A stretch of 64,000 nucleotides of DNA from Methylothermaceae bacteria B42 (lineage in GTDB: Bacteria > Pseudomonadota > Gammaproteobacteria > Methylococcales > Methylothermaceae), in the NCBI GenBank assembly GCA_001566965.1, contig LSNW01000032.1:310001-374000 (forward strand), in the 5' to 3' direction. The notes under the pieces are model-generated. The model worked only from the letters and a program-made list of their open reading frames with translations. It was not told where the DNA came from and ran no database searches. Both the position numbers and the translations under genes were made by a program. Of the stretch, positions 1 to 9,457 are shown piece by piece. How positions within the stretch are numbered: the stretch's first letter is position 1; the number at the start of each line of letters is the position of its first letter.

Positions 1-426
1 CAGGTTGGCCTGGTGGTCGAGCAGGGCGAGGATGCGGATCATGGGGCGGTAGAGTTCAGCGCGCGGCGTGCGCAGCAGGCGGCGGAAGCGCAACTGTGAC
101 ACCACTGGCCGGTCGCCTTTGCTGCGGGCCATGCGTTCGGGCAAAGTGGTGGTGTCGTGCAATACGGCCTGTTCCGCGTGTGGGTCCAGATGGGCGGCCA
201 GACCGGCGATGAGCGGGATACGCTCGATCCAGCCCCCATGGTCCCTGACCGGTGTGGCTTTGAGGCGGGTGATCAAATCGATGCTGACCGGAAACAGGAC
301 GGCATCCCCGGCGGATTTGGCCCGGCGCAGTTCGGCACGGGCGCCGCGGTCCTGGGCGAGGCCCAGCCACCAGTCCCGCAGCGATTGCCCGGCAGACACG
401 TGCGGGGCGAAGGTTTGCAAGTTCAT
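1..426 (-). CDS. casB: CRISPR Cascade small subunit CasB/Cse2, truncated by window edge
   Basis: The frame is open from an ATG at 426 down to base 1 (142 codons) with no stop, so the C-terminus lies outside the window. The start overlaps the casA stop in an ATGA arrangement, which implies translational coupling. The protein begins MNLQTFAPHVSAGQSLRDWW and is rich in Arg and Leu, including an RQ/RFRRLLR-type basic helix late in the visible part, as expected of Cse2. In type I-E systems this subunit forms a dimer along the belly of Cascade and contacts the displaced strand and crRNA. The assignment rests mainly on position after cas3-casA and on size and composition. The other type I-E genes (cas7, cas5, cas6e, cas1, cas2) would follow to the left of the window. 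Confidence 0.85.
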   Translation of the reverse strand, partial: MNLQTFAPHVSAGQSLRDWWLGLAQDRGARAELRRAKSAGDAVLFPVSIDLITRLKATPVRDHGGWIERIPLIAGLAAHLDPHAEQAVLHDTTTLPERMARSKGDRPVVSQLRFRRLLRTPRAELYRPMIRILALLDHQANL

Positions 427-2018
427 GCGGCTTTCTCCTTGGGTTGATTGATGAGCAGGAGTTTTTTCAATTTGGCGCCATAGAGTTGTTTCACCAACTT
501 GTCCCGGGCCAGGGCCACCCGTGCAGGATCGGAAAAGGCCAGTTCTTCGCTGGCGGTATGCTCGTCGAACAGCGCGAGGGCGGCGGCAGTCAAAGTCCGG
601 TGCCACTGGCCCAGCAGCGGGCGGCCGTCGTCTCCGTGTTCCAGGGCGGTAAGCAAAGCGGGCAGCAGGGCATAGAAATCGGCCTCGGTGTGCTGATAGA
701 AGGCGTCGGTGAGGAATCCGGTGTCGCCGCGGACATCGCCGGGGCGCTTGAACCACGCTTCCTTGACCTGTTTTCTCACCAGGTTGGCGCAGACTTCCGC
801 CGCTTCGATCAGCTGGCCGACCCGTCTCGCCAAGGTTTCGCGGATGTCGTCGGGCACCTGGTACAAAGGCAGGACGGCCTCGTACCAGCTGCGCGGTTTC
901 ATGTTGTCCATGTCGTAACCGAAGGCCCAGACGATCAGACGGCCGCTGCGGATCTCGCTCTGGATCTCCCGCACCACGATGGCGGGGGTGACGCGCTGTT
1001 TGCCTTCCGGTTCCTCGTAGATCAGTCCCAGCCAGTGACGGTAGGTGATGCCGCCTGGTTGGGGATGGAGGGGTAGGGGTTCGGCGTTGTCCCGTTCCTG
1101 GTAGGGCGTGAGGGGGTGACGCCAGGCACCAGCGTAGTTGATGCCATAGTTGAGGGTGACGTAGTGCGTCAGCAGGCGGTCTTTCCGCTGGCACAGGTCG
1201 CAGACGCCGTCACGGGTGTGGTCGAAGTCGAGGCGAATGCGCCGGGGCATGGCCCAGTACATCTGATAAGGGTGGGCGTCCTCGGGCGTGACGGTCTGAC
1301 TCTTCTCGCTAGTGCGGGTGGGGGCGAGCCAGGGGAAGATATATTCGTGACCGGTCAGTTTGCGGTTGCCGGTCAGCCGGACGGTCTCGGGCAATACGTT
1401 GAGCCACAGGTTGTGCCACAGGGTGTCCGGCAGACCGCTGCCCTCCAGGTCCACGGCTACCAGGGTGGTGAGTGGTCCGCCGCCGCGCAGGGAAGTCCGG
1501 TGTCCGGCCCCGCCCGACGGGGCGTTGATCTGCAGGGTGAACAGGGCGGTGACCGCACAGACGGGGCATAGCGCCTCCACATGGCCGCGCTTGATGAAGT
1601 GGTCGGCGTTGTTGCGCAGGGTGTTGTCGCCAGGGGCCTCGATCAGCAGCGAAGCGATCTCGTTCGTGGCTGGCTTGCGTTTACCATTCAGAGATTCGAG
1701 TTTGTCATAGTCCTGCATGAAACGCGGCCCGGTGCCGTCCACCTCGAAAGCTGTGTGATAACGGGAGAAGGCGGCATCCAGCTGTTCCTTCGTGGGTGGA
1801 CGCTCCAGCCGCTCCTCCCATTCGTCGTCGTTCTTTGGCGCGAGGCAGGTCTGCAGCAGGCCGATGAGGAACTGGGCCAGGGCACCGTTGAAATCGGCCC
1901 GGGGACTGTCGAGGGCGACCGGGGGATTGTCCTTCGCGGCAATCTCGGCCGGTCGGATCAGGGTACGGGTGCCGTCTTGGAGACGGACGGGGAGCCAGGG
2001 GGTGTCGAGCAGGTTCAT
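423..2018 (-). CDS. casA: CRISPR Cascade large subunit CasA/Cse1 (type I-E)
   Basis: This is the Cascade large subunit, which recognises the PAM and recruits Cas3. The protein is 531 aa, normal for Cse1, and opens with the family signature MNLLDTPWLPV. It carries two Cys pairs, CPVC near residue 152 and CDLC near residue 274, in the places where Cse1 has zinc-binding-like cysteines, and a GHRTSLRGGGPLTTLV segment typical of the family. I chose the ATG at 2018 because GGAGG lies 5 bases before it. An in-frame TTG at 2030 would place that Shine-Dalgarno inside the gene. The gene lies 430 bp downstream of cas3 and overlaps casB by 4 bp. Coding GC is high, like cas3 and unlike most of the window. 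Confidence 0.93.
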   Translation of the reverse strand: MNLLDTPWLPVRLQDGTRTLIRPAEIAAKDNPPVALDSPRADFNGALAQFLIGLLQTCLAPKNDDEWEERLERPPTKEQLDAAFSRYHTAFEVDGTGPRFMQDYDKLESLNGKRKPATNEIASLLIEAPGDNTLRNNADHFIKRGHVEALCPVCAVTALFTLQINAPSGGAGHRTSLRGGGPLTTLVAVDLEGSGLPDTLWHNLWLNVLPETVRLTGNRKLTGHEYIFPWLAPTRTSEKSQTVTPEDAHPYQMYWAMPRRIRLDFDHTRDGVCDLCQRKDRLLTHYVTLNYGINYAGAWRHPLTPYQERDNAEPLPLHPQPGGITYRHWLGLIYEEPEGKQRVTPAIVVREIQSEIRSGRLIVWAFGYDMDNMKPRSWYEAVLPLYQVPDDIRETLARRVGQLIEAAEVCANLVRKQVKEAWFKRPGDVRGDTGFLTDAFYQHTEADFYALLPALLTALEHGDDGRPLLGQWHRTLTAAALALFDEHTASEELAFSDPARVALARDKLVKQLYGAKLKKLLLINQPKEKAA

Positions 2019-2448
2019 CATTTCCTCCAAAACTCTATCCGAAGCACGCTTCCTATCTGAATGGCACGGAGGCGACGGATGATGGAAATTATCAATAAAT
2101 ACAATAGGTTACTTGATATCCCGTCCGATATCTTTTGGACAATCGTTTCTATCAGCATGGTCTGGACCTCCGGAGGAATCTTGAATTTGCGTTGATATTA
2201 TCAGCATCAAAAGACTTACGCAATATTTTATGTGTTACAATGGAGCGTAGTCTGTTCCCTTAAGTCTTAAGGGATGATCCGTCTTTTGATGCGGATGAAG
2301 GGTTTAGGCCCAATACGTTCCCTGCTTCGGCAGGGATTGACTTTGTTGTACAACTCCCTCTGCACAAGCAGTTCAAGGGCTGGCAGGATATGTCTGACTG
2401 GATCAATATGGCGGACTAGATACGAACCTAGTCTAGCTACGCGTAAGG
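2019..2448. other. cas3-casA intergenic region with possible relic reading frame
   Basis: This 430-bp gap separates cas3 from casA and is much more AT-rich than either gene. A separate casA promoter would be expected here, as in Escherichia coli. Visible structure includes two GATATC palindromes at 2115-2120 and 2127-2132, and TTGCGT/ACGCAA inverted repeats at 2187-2192 and 2218-2223. On the plus strand, a frame from ATG 2240 is broken by a TAA at 2261 but then continues for about 50 codons to a TAG at 2417, reading like protein (for example FVVQLPLHKQFKGWQDM). This may be a decayed gene or insertion-sequence remnant, but I cannot name the family. Three CTAG tetramers cluster at 2415-2436. 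Confidence 0.35.
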
Positions 2449-5199
2449 CTACTCCGGAAAGAAAAGTCCCTGGGTTTGAGAATAGACAAGCGCTTTGGTT
2501 CGTGCCTGTTCGGTCTGAACCGATCCAATCCAGTCATGCGCTTCTTCTTGATGCATGACGACAACCACACCCCATTTTCCCTTTCCTGGCAGACCTTCCT
2601 TCAGTTTCAGCCAGTTTTCCTGTGAGATTCCTGATGGAATGACCTCGCGCTCCGCTAGGGTCTGCCGCAGGGTCAGGCTGCTCTCCAGCCAGGCTTCCGG
2701 GGTGGTGTTGTCGGTGTGCAGCGGCAGCAGGCGGCCTTGTTCCAGCCGCGCCAGCCACACGGTGGTAGTCGGCTCGCCCAGGCGGGTGGGGGCGGTGTCC
2801 TCGTCGAGCCAGGGACCGTCCAGCTGGTAACCCTGTTCCAGAGGCAACGCCTTGTCCTCGGCGATGCTGGTCTTGCCGCGGTAAAGACCATCGGCTTCCA
2901 GAGCTTTTTCCTGCAGACGCTCGGGGAAGTCGTCAAACGGATCGGTGCCATAAACCCCCTCGATCAACTGGCGGGCGTCGTCGGGCATGGTGAAGCCGCC
3001 CTTCTCCCGCAGCAACTTCATTGCCAGCCACAAATGGGCGTCCTCGGCCTCGTACACGGCCGCGGTCCCCGGCAGGGCCCGGCGCAGCCAGTCGGCGGCC
3101 GGATCGTCGTTCCAGGGCGGGGCCAGCACGGTCAGTTTCGGGATGCCGCGCCGGTCCGGAGCATCGGGGGTGAAACAGCCTTCCCGGTCGCGGGGATGAC
3201 GCTGCAGGCGGCCGGCGCGCTGGATCAGCAGGTCGATGGGGGCCAGATCCGAGATCATCACATCGAAATCCAGATCCAGGGACTGTTCCACCACCTGGGT
3301 GGCGATGAGAATCCGCCCGCGGCGCTGTTCGGGGCCGGAATGCTTGCCGAACGCGGCCAGGACCCGCTGTTCGATTTCCATTCGGTCGTGGAGGATGAAG
3401 CGGGCGTGGAACAGATCCAGGTGCCAGTCCGGGTGGTTTTGCCGCAGGGTTTCGAAGCGCCGGCGGGCGTCATCCACCGTGTTGCAGATCCAGCAGGCGC
3501 AGCGGCCCTGGGCGACCGTTTCGGCCAGGAGCGTCTCGGCTTCGTCCTCCCCCTTGATGAAATCCACTTTGACACGGCGGGCCACTTCCGGGCGGGTGGC
3601 CAGCGGCTGCCGGTGAAGCTCATCGCCGCCGAAGACGGTGGCGAGCGGATAGTCCTCGGTCGGTTCGATGTCGTCGATCTCCCGTCCCATCCCTTCGGCG
3701 AAAGCCCGGATCAGGGCGCTTTTCTGTCTGTGGGGCAGGGTGGCCGACAGCAGGATGGCGCTGCCACCGGCCCCGGCGTGGGCGCGGAGCAGATGTTCGA
3801 GCAGCCGGTTCATGTAGGCGTCGCAGGCATGGACCTCGTCCACGATCAGCACCTTGTCCAGCAGGCCGAGCAGACGCAGGGACTGATGGCGGGAGGCGAG
3901 GATAGCCAAAAGGGCCTGGTCGATGGTGCCGACCCCCACTTCCGCCAGCAGGGCCTTCTTGCGGTTGTCGGCCAGCCAGGCGCTGCAGCGGGTTGCGGCC
4001 GCTTCGGTGCCGTCGCCGTAGTCGTTTTCCGGGGGCGGTGGAGGGAGGAGGCGGTCACGCACCAGTTCGGCCCGGCTGTGGGCCAGCACCAGGGAAGGCT
4101 GTGCATCGGGGACGAACAGTCGGGCATAGACCGGTGGCTTGCCGCCACCGAGACGCTGATACATACCGTTGGCGGTGGCCATGGTGGGCAGACCCAGGTA
4201 CAGTCCCCCACCGCCGTTCTTCCGCAGCAGCCGCTGGGCCAACAGCAGGGCCGCCTCGGTCTTGCCGGCGCCGGTGACATCCTCGAGGATGAACAATTGC
4301 GGGCCTCTGCCCAGGGGGACGGTTTCCGCCCACTGCTGCAGCGGGGTGGGTAGCAGGTTTTGTGGCGGATCGGCGAAACAGTCGGCCAGGGTGAAACGCT
4401 TTGCCGGCGGGTCCGGATTCAGGCCGGCGGCCTCGATGGCCTTTCCGGCCCGTTCGAGGGCGTGGTTCCAGTAGTCACCGAGCGGCAGGATGTCCTCGCA
4501 GTAGGGAAAGAACTCGCGGTTGGAGCCGAGCCAGTCGGCCAGCACGGTCAGCCCCGCCAGCCACCAGGTGGCTTCGGCGGGGATGTCGATCTGAGGCAGC
4601 GTATTGCTGCCTGCCAGATCGATGACGGCCTGGAGGAAGGACCGGGCGGCCTCGACATCGCATTCCTCGAACGAATCACTCAGGCAGCTAGAGATGTCTT
4701 CACCTGGGGGCTGGCCGTGGTGGCCGGTGACCACCCGCATCCAGGCATCGGCATCACTGTTGCTGCTCCGCCGCCGCAGGTGCCGGGTGGATATCTGCGG
4801 CATGAGCCTGTGTTTCCACAGGACGTAACCCAGGGTGTCGTGGCGGGTGGGATAGCCCCTGTCGCTCTTGCGTCCCTGTAACTTTTCGAGCAGATCGGGA
4901 CGCAGGTTCTGGAAGCCGGTGGCGAACTTGCCCAGATCGTGAAGAGCAAAGAAAATTAAAATACAGGTTTCCAGATCATCGCTTTTCAGCCTGGTTAAAA
5001 TTTCCACTCGTTGACGCCAACGGTGGAAATGGCGCAGCAGTGACACACCACAAGCAGCTACGTCTAAACAATGATAAGGTAACCGGTGTAAATCGTTGTC
5101 ATTACCGGCTTTGCCCCAGTATTGAAAAAAATTTAGTGGCAAGGTTTCAGTATTTGGATGGTATTGGAATCTGAAAAATAGTTCAAAATAGCTTGTCAA
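2449..5199 (-). CDS. cas3: CRISPR-associated helicase-nuclease Cas3 (type I-E)
   Basis: Cas3 unwinds and degrades DNA marked by Cascade. The 916-aa protein has the HD nuclease domain first: H43 in YHCLDVAA, the HD pair at 87-88 in ALHDLGKF, and TGHHG near 159-162. The superfamily 2 helicase follows, with VTGAGKTE near 308-315, DEVH at 454-457 and SAT near 485-487. Length and order fit type I-E Cas3 (about 890 aa in E. coli). The start is TTG at 5199: a TAG lies immediately upstream in frame and an AGGA sits 8 bases before the TTG. The first ~250 bp of the gene are clearly AT-richer than the rest. It is divergent from the gene at 5284, with only 84 bp between them. Confidence 0.95.
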   Translation of the reverse strand: MTSYFELFFRFQYHPNTETLPLNFFQYWGKAGNDNDLHRLPYHCLDVAACGVSLLRHFHRWRQRVEILTRLKSDDLETCILIFFALHDLGKFATGFQNLRPDLLEKLQGRKSDRGYPTRHDTLGYVLWKHRLMPQISTRHLRRRSSNSDADAWMRVVTGHHGQPPGEDISSCLSDSFEECDVEAARSFLQAVIDLAGSNTLPQIDIPAEATWWLAGLTVLADWLGSNREFFPYCEDILPLGDYWNHALERAGKAIEAAGLNPDPPAKRFTLADCFADPPQNLLPTPLQQWAETVPLGRGPQLFILEDVTGAGKTEAALLLAQRLLRKNGGGGLYLGLPTMATANGMYQRLGGGKPPVYARLFVPDAQPSLVLAHSRAELVRDRLLPPPPPENDYGDGTEAAATRCSAWLADNRKKALLAEVGVGTIDQALLAILASRHQSLRLLGLLDKVLIVDEVHACDAYMNRLLEHLLRAHAGAGGSAILLSATLPHRQKSALIRAFAEGMGREIDDIEPTEDYPLATVFGGDELHRQPLATRPEVARRVKVDFIKGEDEAETLLAETVAQGRCACWICNTVDDARRRFETLRQNHPDWHLDLFHARFILHDRMEIEQRVLAAFGKHSGPEQRRGRILIATQVVEQSLDLDFDVMISDLAPIDLLIQRAGRLQRHPRDREGCFTPDAPDRRGIPKLTVLAPPWNDDPAADWLRRALPGTAAVYEAEDAHLWLAMKLLREKGGFTMPDDARQLIEGVYGTDPFDDFPERLQEKALEADGLYRGKTSIAEDKALPLEQGYQLDGPWLDEDTAPTRLGEPTTTVWLARLEQGRLLPLHTDNTTPEAWLESSLTLRQTLAEREVIPSGISQENWLKLKEGLPGKGKWGVVVVMHQEEAHDWIGSVQTEQARTKALVYSQTQGLFFPE

Positions 5200-5283
5200 C
5201 TATTGAATCCTACCGATTTTCCCATAGTGCATTGTGTATTTGGAAGTTTTTATTTTTCGATTTTTTGATCTTGTGTTGATGAG

Positions 5284-6042
5284 ATGAAGCATCCTGTTGT
5301 CATTATTGGTATGGGGGAATTGGGTGGTGAGTTTGCCTGTGGATTTCTTCGCGGTGGTTACCCGGTTGTGCCGGTGCTGCGGGGTATGGCAATGGCGGAA
5401 GTGGCTGTGCCTGAACCGGTGTTGGTGTTGATAGCCGTGGCGGAAAATGATCTCCAACGGGTGTTGGAGCAATTGCCGATGGCTTGGCGCGATCATATTG
5501 TCCTGGTGCAAAACGAGTTAACACCGAGGGACTGGCAATGTCACGGATTGAAAAACGTGACTGTGGCAGTGGTGTGGTTCGAGAAAAAGCCTGGCAAACC
5601 CTTGACGGATATTCTTTTTACACCGGTATTTGGGCCAAAGGCCGATCTGGTTATCGAAACGCTGAACCGAATAGGGGTAACGACCCGTCTTCTCGTGAGT
5701 GGGGAAGAGCTGATTTTCGAGCTGGCGCGAAAGAGTCTGTATATACTCACCCTCAATATTGCTGCCCTGAAGATGCCAGTCAGCGCTGGGGAAATTTGGC
5801 GGCATCACAATGAGTTGGCATGTCAAGTGGCCGGTGAGGTGCTGCAGGTGTTGGAATTGCGTTTCGGCCGGCCATTGCCCCGGCAATTGATGATTGAGGC
5901 CATGGCGGCGGGTATCGAGGATTACCCAAACCGTCCTGCCAGAGGCCGCCGGGCCGTCGAGAGGCTTGAGCGGGTTTTGGCCGATGCCAGAGATGCTGAT
6001 TTGGTGTTGCCTGTTCTGGAAGGTATTGGCGCCGATATTTAA
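5284..6042 (+). CDS. Rossmann-fold NAD(P)-binding protein, ketopantoate-reductase-like
   Basis: The 252-aa protein begins with a beta strand and dinucleotide-binding turn (VVIIGMGELG, residues 5-14), followed by a second strand ending in an Arg that could select NADP. The C-terminal half is helical. The overall plan resembles ketopantoate reductase and other 6-phosphogluconate dehydrogenase-like proteins, but the protein is short for PanE (about 300 aa) and I do not see a confident PanE catalytic signature, so the substrate is unknown. It diverges from cas3 and converges on the GTPase gene at 6058, with a 15-bp gap. There is no obvious operon partner. Confidence 0.6.
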   Translation: MKHPVVIIGMGELGGEFACGFLRGGYPVVPVLRGMAMAEVAVPEPVLVLIAVAENDLQRVLEQLPMAWRDHIVLVQNELTPRDWQCHGLKNVTVAVVWFEKKPGKPLTDILFTPVFGPKADLVIETLNRIGVTTRLLVSGEELIFELARKSLYILTLNIAALKMPVSAGEIWRHHNELACQVAGEVLQVLELRFGRPLPRQLMIEAMAAGIEDYPNRPARGRRAVERLERVLADARDADLVLPVLEGIGADI

Positions 6043-6057
6043 ACGCCGGAAATGGCC

Positions 6058-7710
6058 TTACTTTGCCGCCACCATTCGTTTCAAATAGGTATTGTTTAGT
6101 GTTTCTGTTGGCGGCGTTTGGTTGTCGGCCTTGTCGATTTGTTCTATCAAGGCTTGTGCCTGGTTGAGGATTTGCTGGCGGCGTTGCTGAAGGTTTTCCA
6201 GTACCCCCGTGACTTCCTCCTCAACCTGCTCAAATCCGGCATCCAGGCCGTTTTTAAGGCCCCGCAACGCGGTTTTTTCCAAGGAAGGTTGGAGCAGGCG
6301 GTGGAGGAGGTGGGGGATGAGCCAGGCGAGAAGGATCAATAGGCCGCTGTGGATGGCAAAGTCCAGCCCCAGGTATTCGCCTTCACCCAGGTAGCCTTGG
6401 TAATAACGCATGACCACTTGATAACCGGCCCAGCCGCTGGCGGCCAGGGGCAGGAGGATTCGCAGAATACCGGTTAGTTTCAGTGCGAACCGTTGCAACC
6501 GGTTGCCAGGGTTGGCCAGGGCCAGGCGCAGGGATTTTTGCGCTTTGTCCACCAGGGTGTCGGCCAGCTTGGGTTTGTAATCCTTGAGGGCTTTGCGGAC
6601 CGGTTCGGCGGGGAGGCCTAGTGACTCGGCTTCCAGGGCGGCCTGGTCGAGGGCGTCTTCCAGGCGTTTTTGCACCCAAACATCCATCATTAACGATTGG
6701 GTTAATTGGGATTCGTCATTGTCTTCCGGGTCGCTAGGTTTCTGGCGTTTTAGCCGTTTTTGGCCTTTGGCGGTGACTTCCTTGGCCAGCGCTTGCAAGG
6801 GCCATTGGAGGCCGGGAGCCAGTTCTTCCAGGGTTTGACGCCAGTGTTGGCGCCAGCGCTGAATCAGGGTTTGGAACGCTTCGGATTCTCCCAGCGCTGA
6901 TTGGGTTTCTTGCAGTATTTGTTTCAGGGCCTGGCGGTGGGCCTGTTCTCCCCGGGCTTGCAATTGGGAAATGGTATGGGAGTTGGCCAGCGCCGTGAGG
7001 ATTTCTTCCAGCTTGCCGAAATCGTCTGGTTTGCGGGCGGTAATATCTTCACGGCTGTCGCAGCGCAAGATGATCGGATTTTGGAACCCTGCTTGTTTTA
7101 ATTGGGCGGCGAAGTCGTCAATTTGTTCTTCTACCCCTTGATCCCAATGGTTCATGACAAACAGCCAGGCGTGGTCGCGGGCGTTTTCCAGCAGGATTTC
7201 CCAGCCTCTGTCGTCGCGGTAGCGTTCCGGGCTGACGACATAGATCAGAATATCGATGTGGGGCAGCCAGGCCAGGGCCAGTTCCCGGTTGGCGTGCTCG
7301 ACGCTGTCGATATCCGGCATGTCGATCCACAGAATGTCCTTGCGGTTATGGTTGCGGTGATGGGCGGTATTGACTTTTTCCAGGGGCATGTCGGAAGGCA
7401 GGCGCTCGATTTTTACCGACTCGTGGGCGAACAGGGTCACTTCGCGGGAAGTGGGGCGTTCCACGCCGGTTTTGGCTATGGGTTCTCCCGCCAGGCGGTT
7501 GAGGAGAGTGCTTTTGCCCACGCCGGTGCCGCCAAAAAAGGCCACCACCAAAGGCCGGGCGCTGGAAGCGAATAAATCTTCTGGAGAGGCGGTTTCCAGC
7601 TGCTTAAGGCGCTGCAATTGGTTTTGTGTTAACCAGCCGGCTTCCGCGGCTTGGCTGGCCCATTGCCGGGCCTGCTGCAACAGGTTACTGGAAGAGGGAT
7701 TTGAGGCCAT
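6058..7710 (-). CDS. Dynamin-like GTPase with C-terminal membrane segments
   Basis: This 550-aa protein has a GTPase domain near the N-terminus: G1 GGTGVGKST at 60-68, a candidate G2 Thr near 87 (RPTSRE), G3 DMPD at 130-133 and a degenerate G4 NHWD at 187-190. Long charged helices follow, then two hydrophobic stretches (about residues 410-480, GILRILLPLAASGWAGY and GLLILLAWLIPHLL), and a terminal helical segment. This layout is that of bacterial dynamin-like membrane-remodelling proteins. It overlaps the preceding GTPase gene by 26 bp, so the two are surely co-transcribed. The partner membrane and process are unknown. Confidence 0.75.
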   Translation of the reverse strand: MASNPSSSNLLQQARQWASQAAEAGWLTQNQLQRLKQLETASPEDLFASSARPLVVAFFGGTGVGKSTLLNRLAGEPIAKTGVERPTSREVTLFAHESVKIERLPSDMPLEKVNTAHHRNHNRKDILWIDMPDIDSVEHANRELALAWLPHIDILIYVVSPERYRDDRGWEILLENARDHAWLFVMNHWDQGVEEQIDDFAAQLKQAGFQNPIILRCDSREDITARKPDDFGKLEEILTALANSHTISQLQARGEQAHRQALKQILQETQSALGESEAFQTLIQRWRQHWRQTLEELAPGLQWPLQALAKEVTAKGQKRLKRQKPSDPEDNDESQLTQSLMMDVWVQKRLEDALDQAALEAESLGLPAEPVRKALKDYKPKLADTLVDKAQKSLRLALANPGNRLQRFALKLTGILRILLPLAASGWAGYQVVMRYYQGYLGEGEYLGLDFAIHSGLLILLAWLIPHLLHRLLQPSLEKTALRGLKNGLDAGFEQVEEEVTGVLENLQQRRQQILNQAQALIEQIDKADNQTPPTETLNNTYLKRMVAAK

Positions 7711-9442
7711 AGCGTTTTTCCTGTAATTCTTTTTCTGCTGCTTCCAAGGTTTCGGAATTTATGCCAAAGCTGGTGTCGGCGTGCATGTGTCGGGGCAGGG
7801 CTTCCAGGGGTTGTTGAAGTTGCTTCTCAAGCAATTCACGGACCGATTGCAATTGCGTCTTTTTTAATTTGTCGGCGACCCGGTCCAGGTACTTGCCCAG
7901 GGCGCTTTCGGTGAGCAGGGAAGTGATGGACAGCACCGCCGGGGCGAGGACGAAGTCCTGGGGACCGATGCCGCCGGTATGAAAAACCACCGCTAGGGCG
8001 GCGGCGTCCGCGGTTACTCGGGTGGCGCGCAGGCTGTTGAGGGTGGCGGGCATTTCTTCCAGTTTGTGATAAAGTTCCTGAGCGGCTTCTTCCACCTGGG
8101 GTTGGAAATCCTGGTAATAAGCTTCCACCGCGGTTTGAAACTGTTTTTTCCATTGGTCGTGACGTTGCCGCAAATGGGTGGCCAAGGCTTGCCACCACTC
8201 CGAAAGCATCGCCTGGGACTGGCTGTTTTCCTGGGCGGCTTGTTGCAACTGTAATAAAGCATGCTCCACGGCATTTTGCAGGATAACCAATTCCTGAATG
8301 TTTTCACCGGTCCGTTTCGGTTTGCGTTTGAACAGGGCCCGGATCGGCCAGGTAATGGCCTTGCGGAAATACATCATGGGCTTGGCCAGCCCCGGCACTT
8401 CCAGCAAGATCAACAGTTCCGCCAGGGCGCGCTGGAAAGTCTCGTAAGCGTAGGGGTGGTCCAGGTAATCGTGGCGGTAAATTTCCACCGCTTGCACCAG
8501 GGTTTTGTCCACCAATTGGCGCCATGCTTTCTGGGCCCGGATTTCGGCCCGCACCGGTTCGGTCCACGCGGGCCAATGTTTGCGGGCCAGTTGTTTGATA
8601 GGGTCTTCCAGCGCTTGACGGTTGACTTGTTTCATCACTGCTGGCAGATGTTGCGCCAGTAGTTGATGCCCCTTTTCTTTCAGCAAGTCCAGCGCTTGCA
8701 TGTATTCCAGGGTAACCACCGGGCGCGGGGGATCGCTGCGATAGCGTTGCCACTTTTCCCGCCAGGATTTAAGCAGGGTTTCCCGGTGGGCAGGGCGGAC
8801 TTTATTGAGGCAAACCAGGGTTGGTTGTGCCAGAGGTTCCAGTAACTCCAGCATTTCCCATACCGATTCGTCGGCGTATTTATCCTTGCTGACCACAATC
8901 AACAGGATATCGGCCAACGCGGCGGTGCGGATGACGTTGTCGCGGTATTGACTGGCGGTAATCGAGTCAAAATCGGGGGTGTCCCAGATCATGACAGGCT
9001 CCAGGGTGGAGGTCGCGGGGCGCTGGACAAATTCCACGCCGATGCAATCATAATGGTCTTTGGGAAGTTCAGTCACCGGTAACTGTTCCTGGCCGGGAAA
9101 AAAGTCCTTCAGCCAATCCGCCTGGGCGCGCTCGACTCCGTAGAGAAAGGCCTGTGGATGAATGGTGTAACCCGCCAGGGGGCTGACGCCGGCTGCTTCT
9201 GTTCCCATCAGCAGGTTGACCACCGTGCTTTTGCCCGATTGGGTTGGACCCAATACCACCAGTTGCAGGGGATGATCAGGACGGTTCTTGTTCAAATTGG
9301 TTTTTTCCAGGGCAGCCTTGGCCAGCGTCAGGGACGGTAAGTTGCTGTGCAGGAGGGAGGCCAGGGGGGAATCTTTGGGGAGATGGTCGATGATCTCGCG
9401 GCTGCGGTCGTGCAAACGGGAAAGAAGATCCTGTAGGGTCAT
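7685..9442 (-). CDS. Second dynamin-like GTPase of a tandem pair
   Basis: The 585-aa protein has a P-loop GPTQSGKST at 65-73, a G3-type DTPD at 154-157 and an NK pair at 213-214 in place of NKxD. The rest is mostly long amphipathic helices (Gln and Leu rich), with a Gly/Ala hydrophobic region near 470-520. It is different in sequence from the GTPase downstream but built on the same plan, suggesting a heterotypic pair. It starts 15 bp after the DUF2959 gene and overlaps the next GTPase by 26 bp. The gene order is DUF2959, this GTPase, then the 6058-7710 GTPase. Function beyond GTP-dependent membrane activity is not deducible. Confidence 0.72.
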   Translation of the reverse strand: MTLQDLLSRLHDRSREIIDHLPKDSPLASLLHSNLPSLTLAKAALEKTNLNKNRPDHPLQLVVLGPTQSGKSTVVNLLMGTEAAGVSPLAGYTIHPQAFLYGVERAQADWLKDFFPGQEQLPVTELPKDHYDCIGVEFVQRPATSTLEPVMIWDTPDFDSITASQYRDNVIRTAALADILLIVVSKDKYADESVWEMLELLEPLAQPTLVCLNKVRPAHRETLLKSWREKWQRYRSDPPRPVVTLEYMQALDLLKEKGHQLLAQHLPAVMKQVNRQALEDPIKQLARKHWPAWTEPVRAEIRAQKAWRQLVDKTLVQAVEIYRHDYLDHPYAYETFQRALAELLILLEVPGLAKPMMYFRKAITWPIRALFKRKPKRTGENIQELVILQNAVEHALLQLQQAAQENSQSQAMLSEWWQALATHLRQRHDQWKKQFQTAVEAYYQDFQPQVEEAAQELYHKLEEMPATLNSLRATRVTADAAALAVVFHTGGIGPQDFVLAPAVLSITSLLTESALGKYLDRVADKLKKTQLQSVRELLEKQLQQPLEALPRHMHADTSFGINSETLEAAEKELQEKRYGLKSLFQ

Positions 9443-9457
9443 AATCGTGTGGTGTGG

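Noticed and set aside
2716-4353. A 545-codon open frame on the plus strand inside cas3.
   Set aside because: It is antisense to a well-supported cas3, has no recognisable domain, and long frames are expected opposite GC-rich coding DNA.
1-5283. A CRISPR array next to the cas genes.
   Set aside because: No regularly spaced repeats of about 28-29 bp are present in this part of the window. An array could lie left of base 1.
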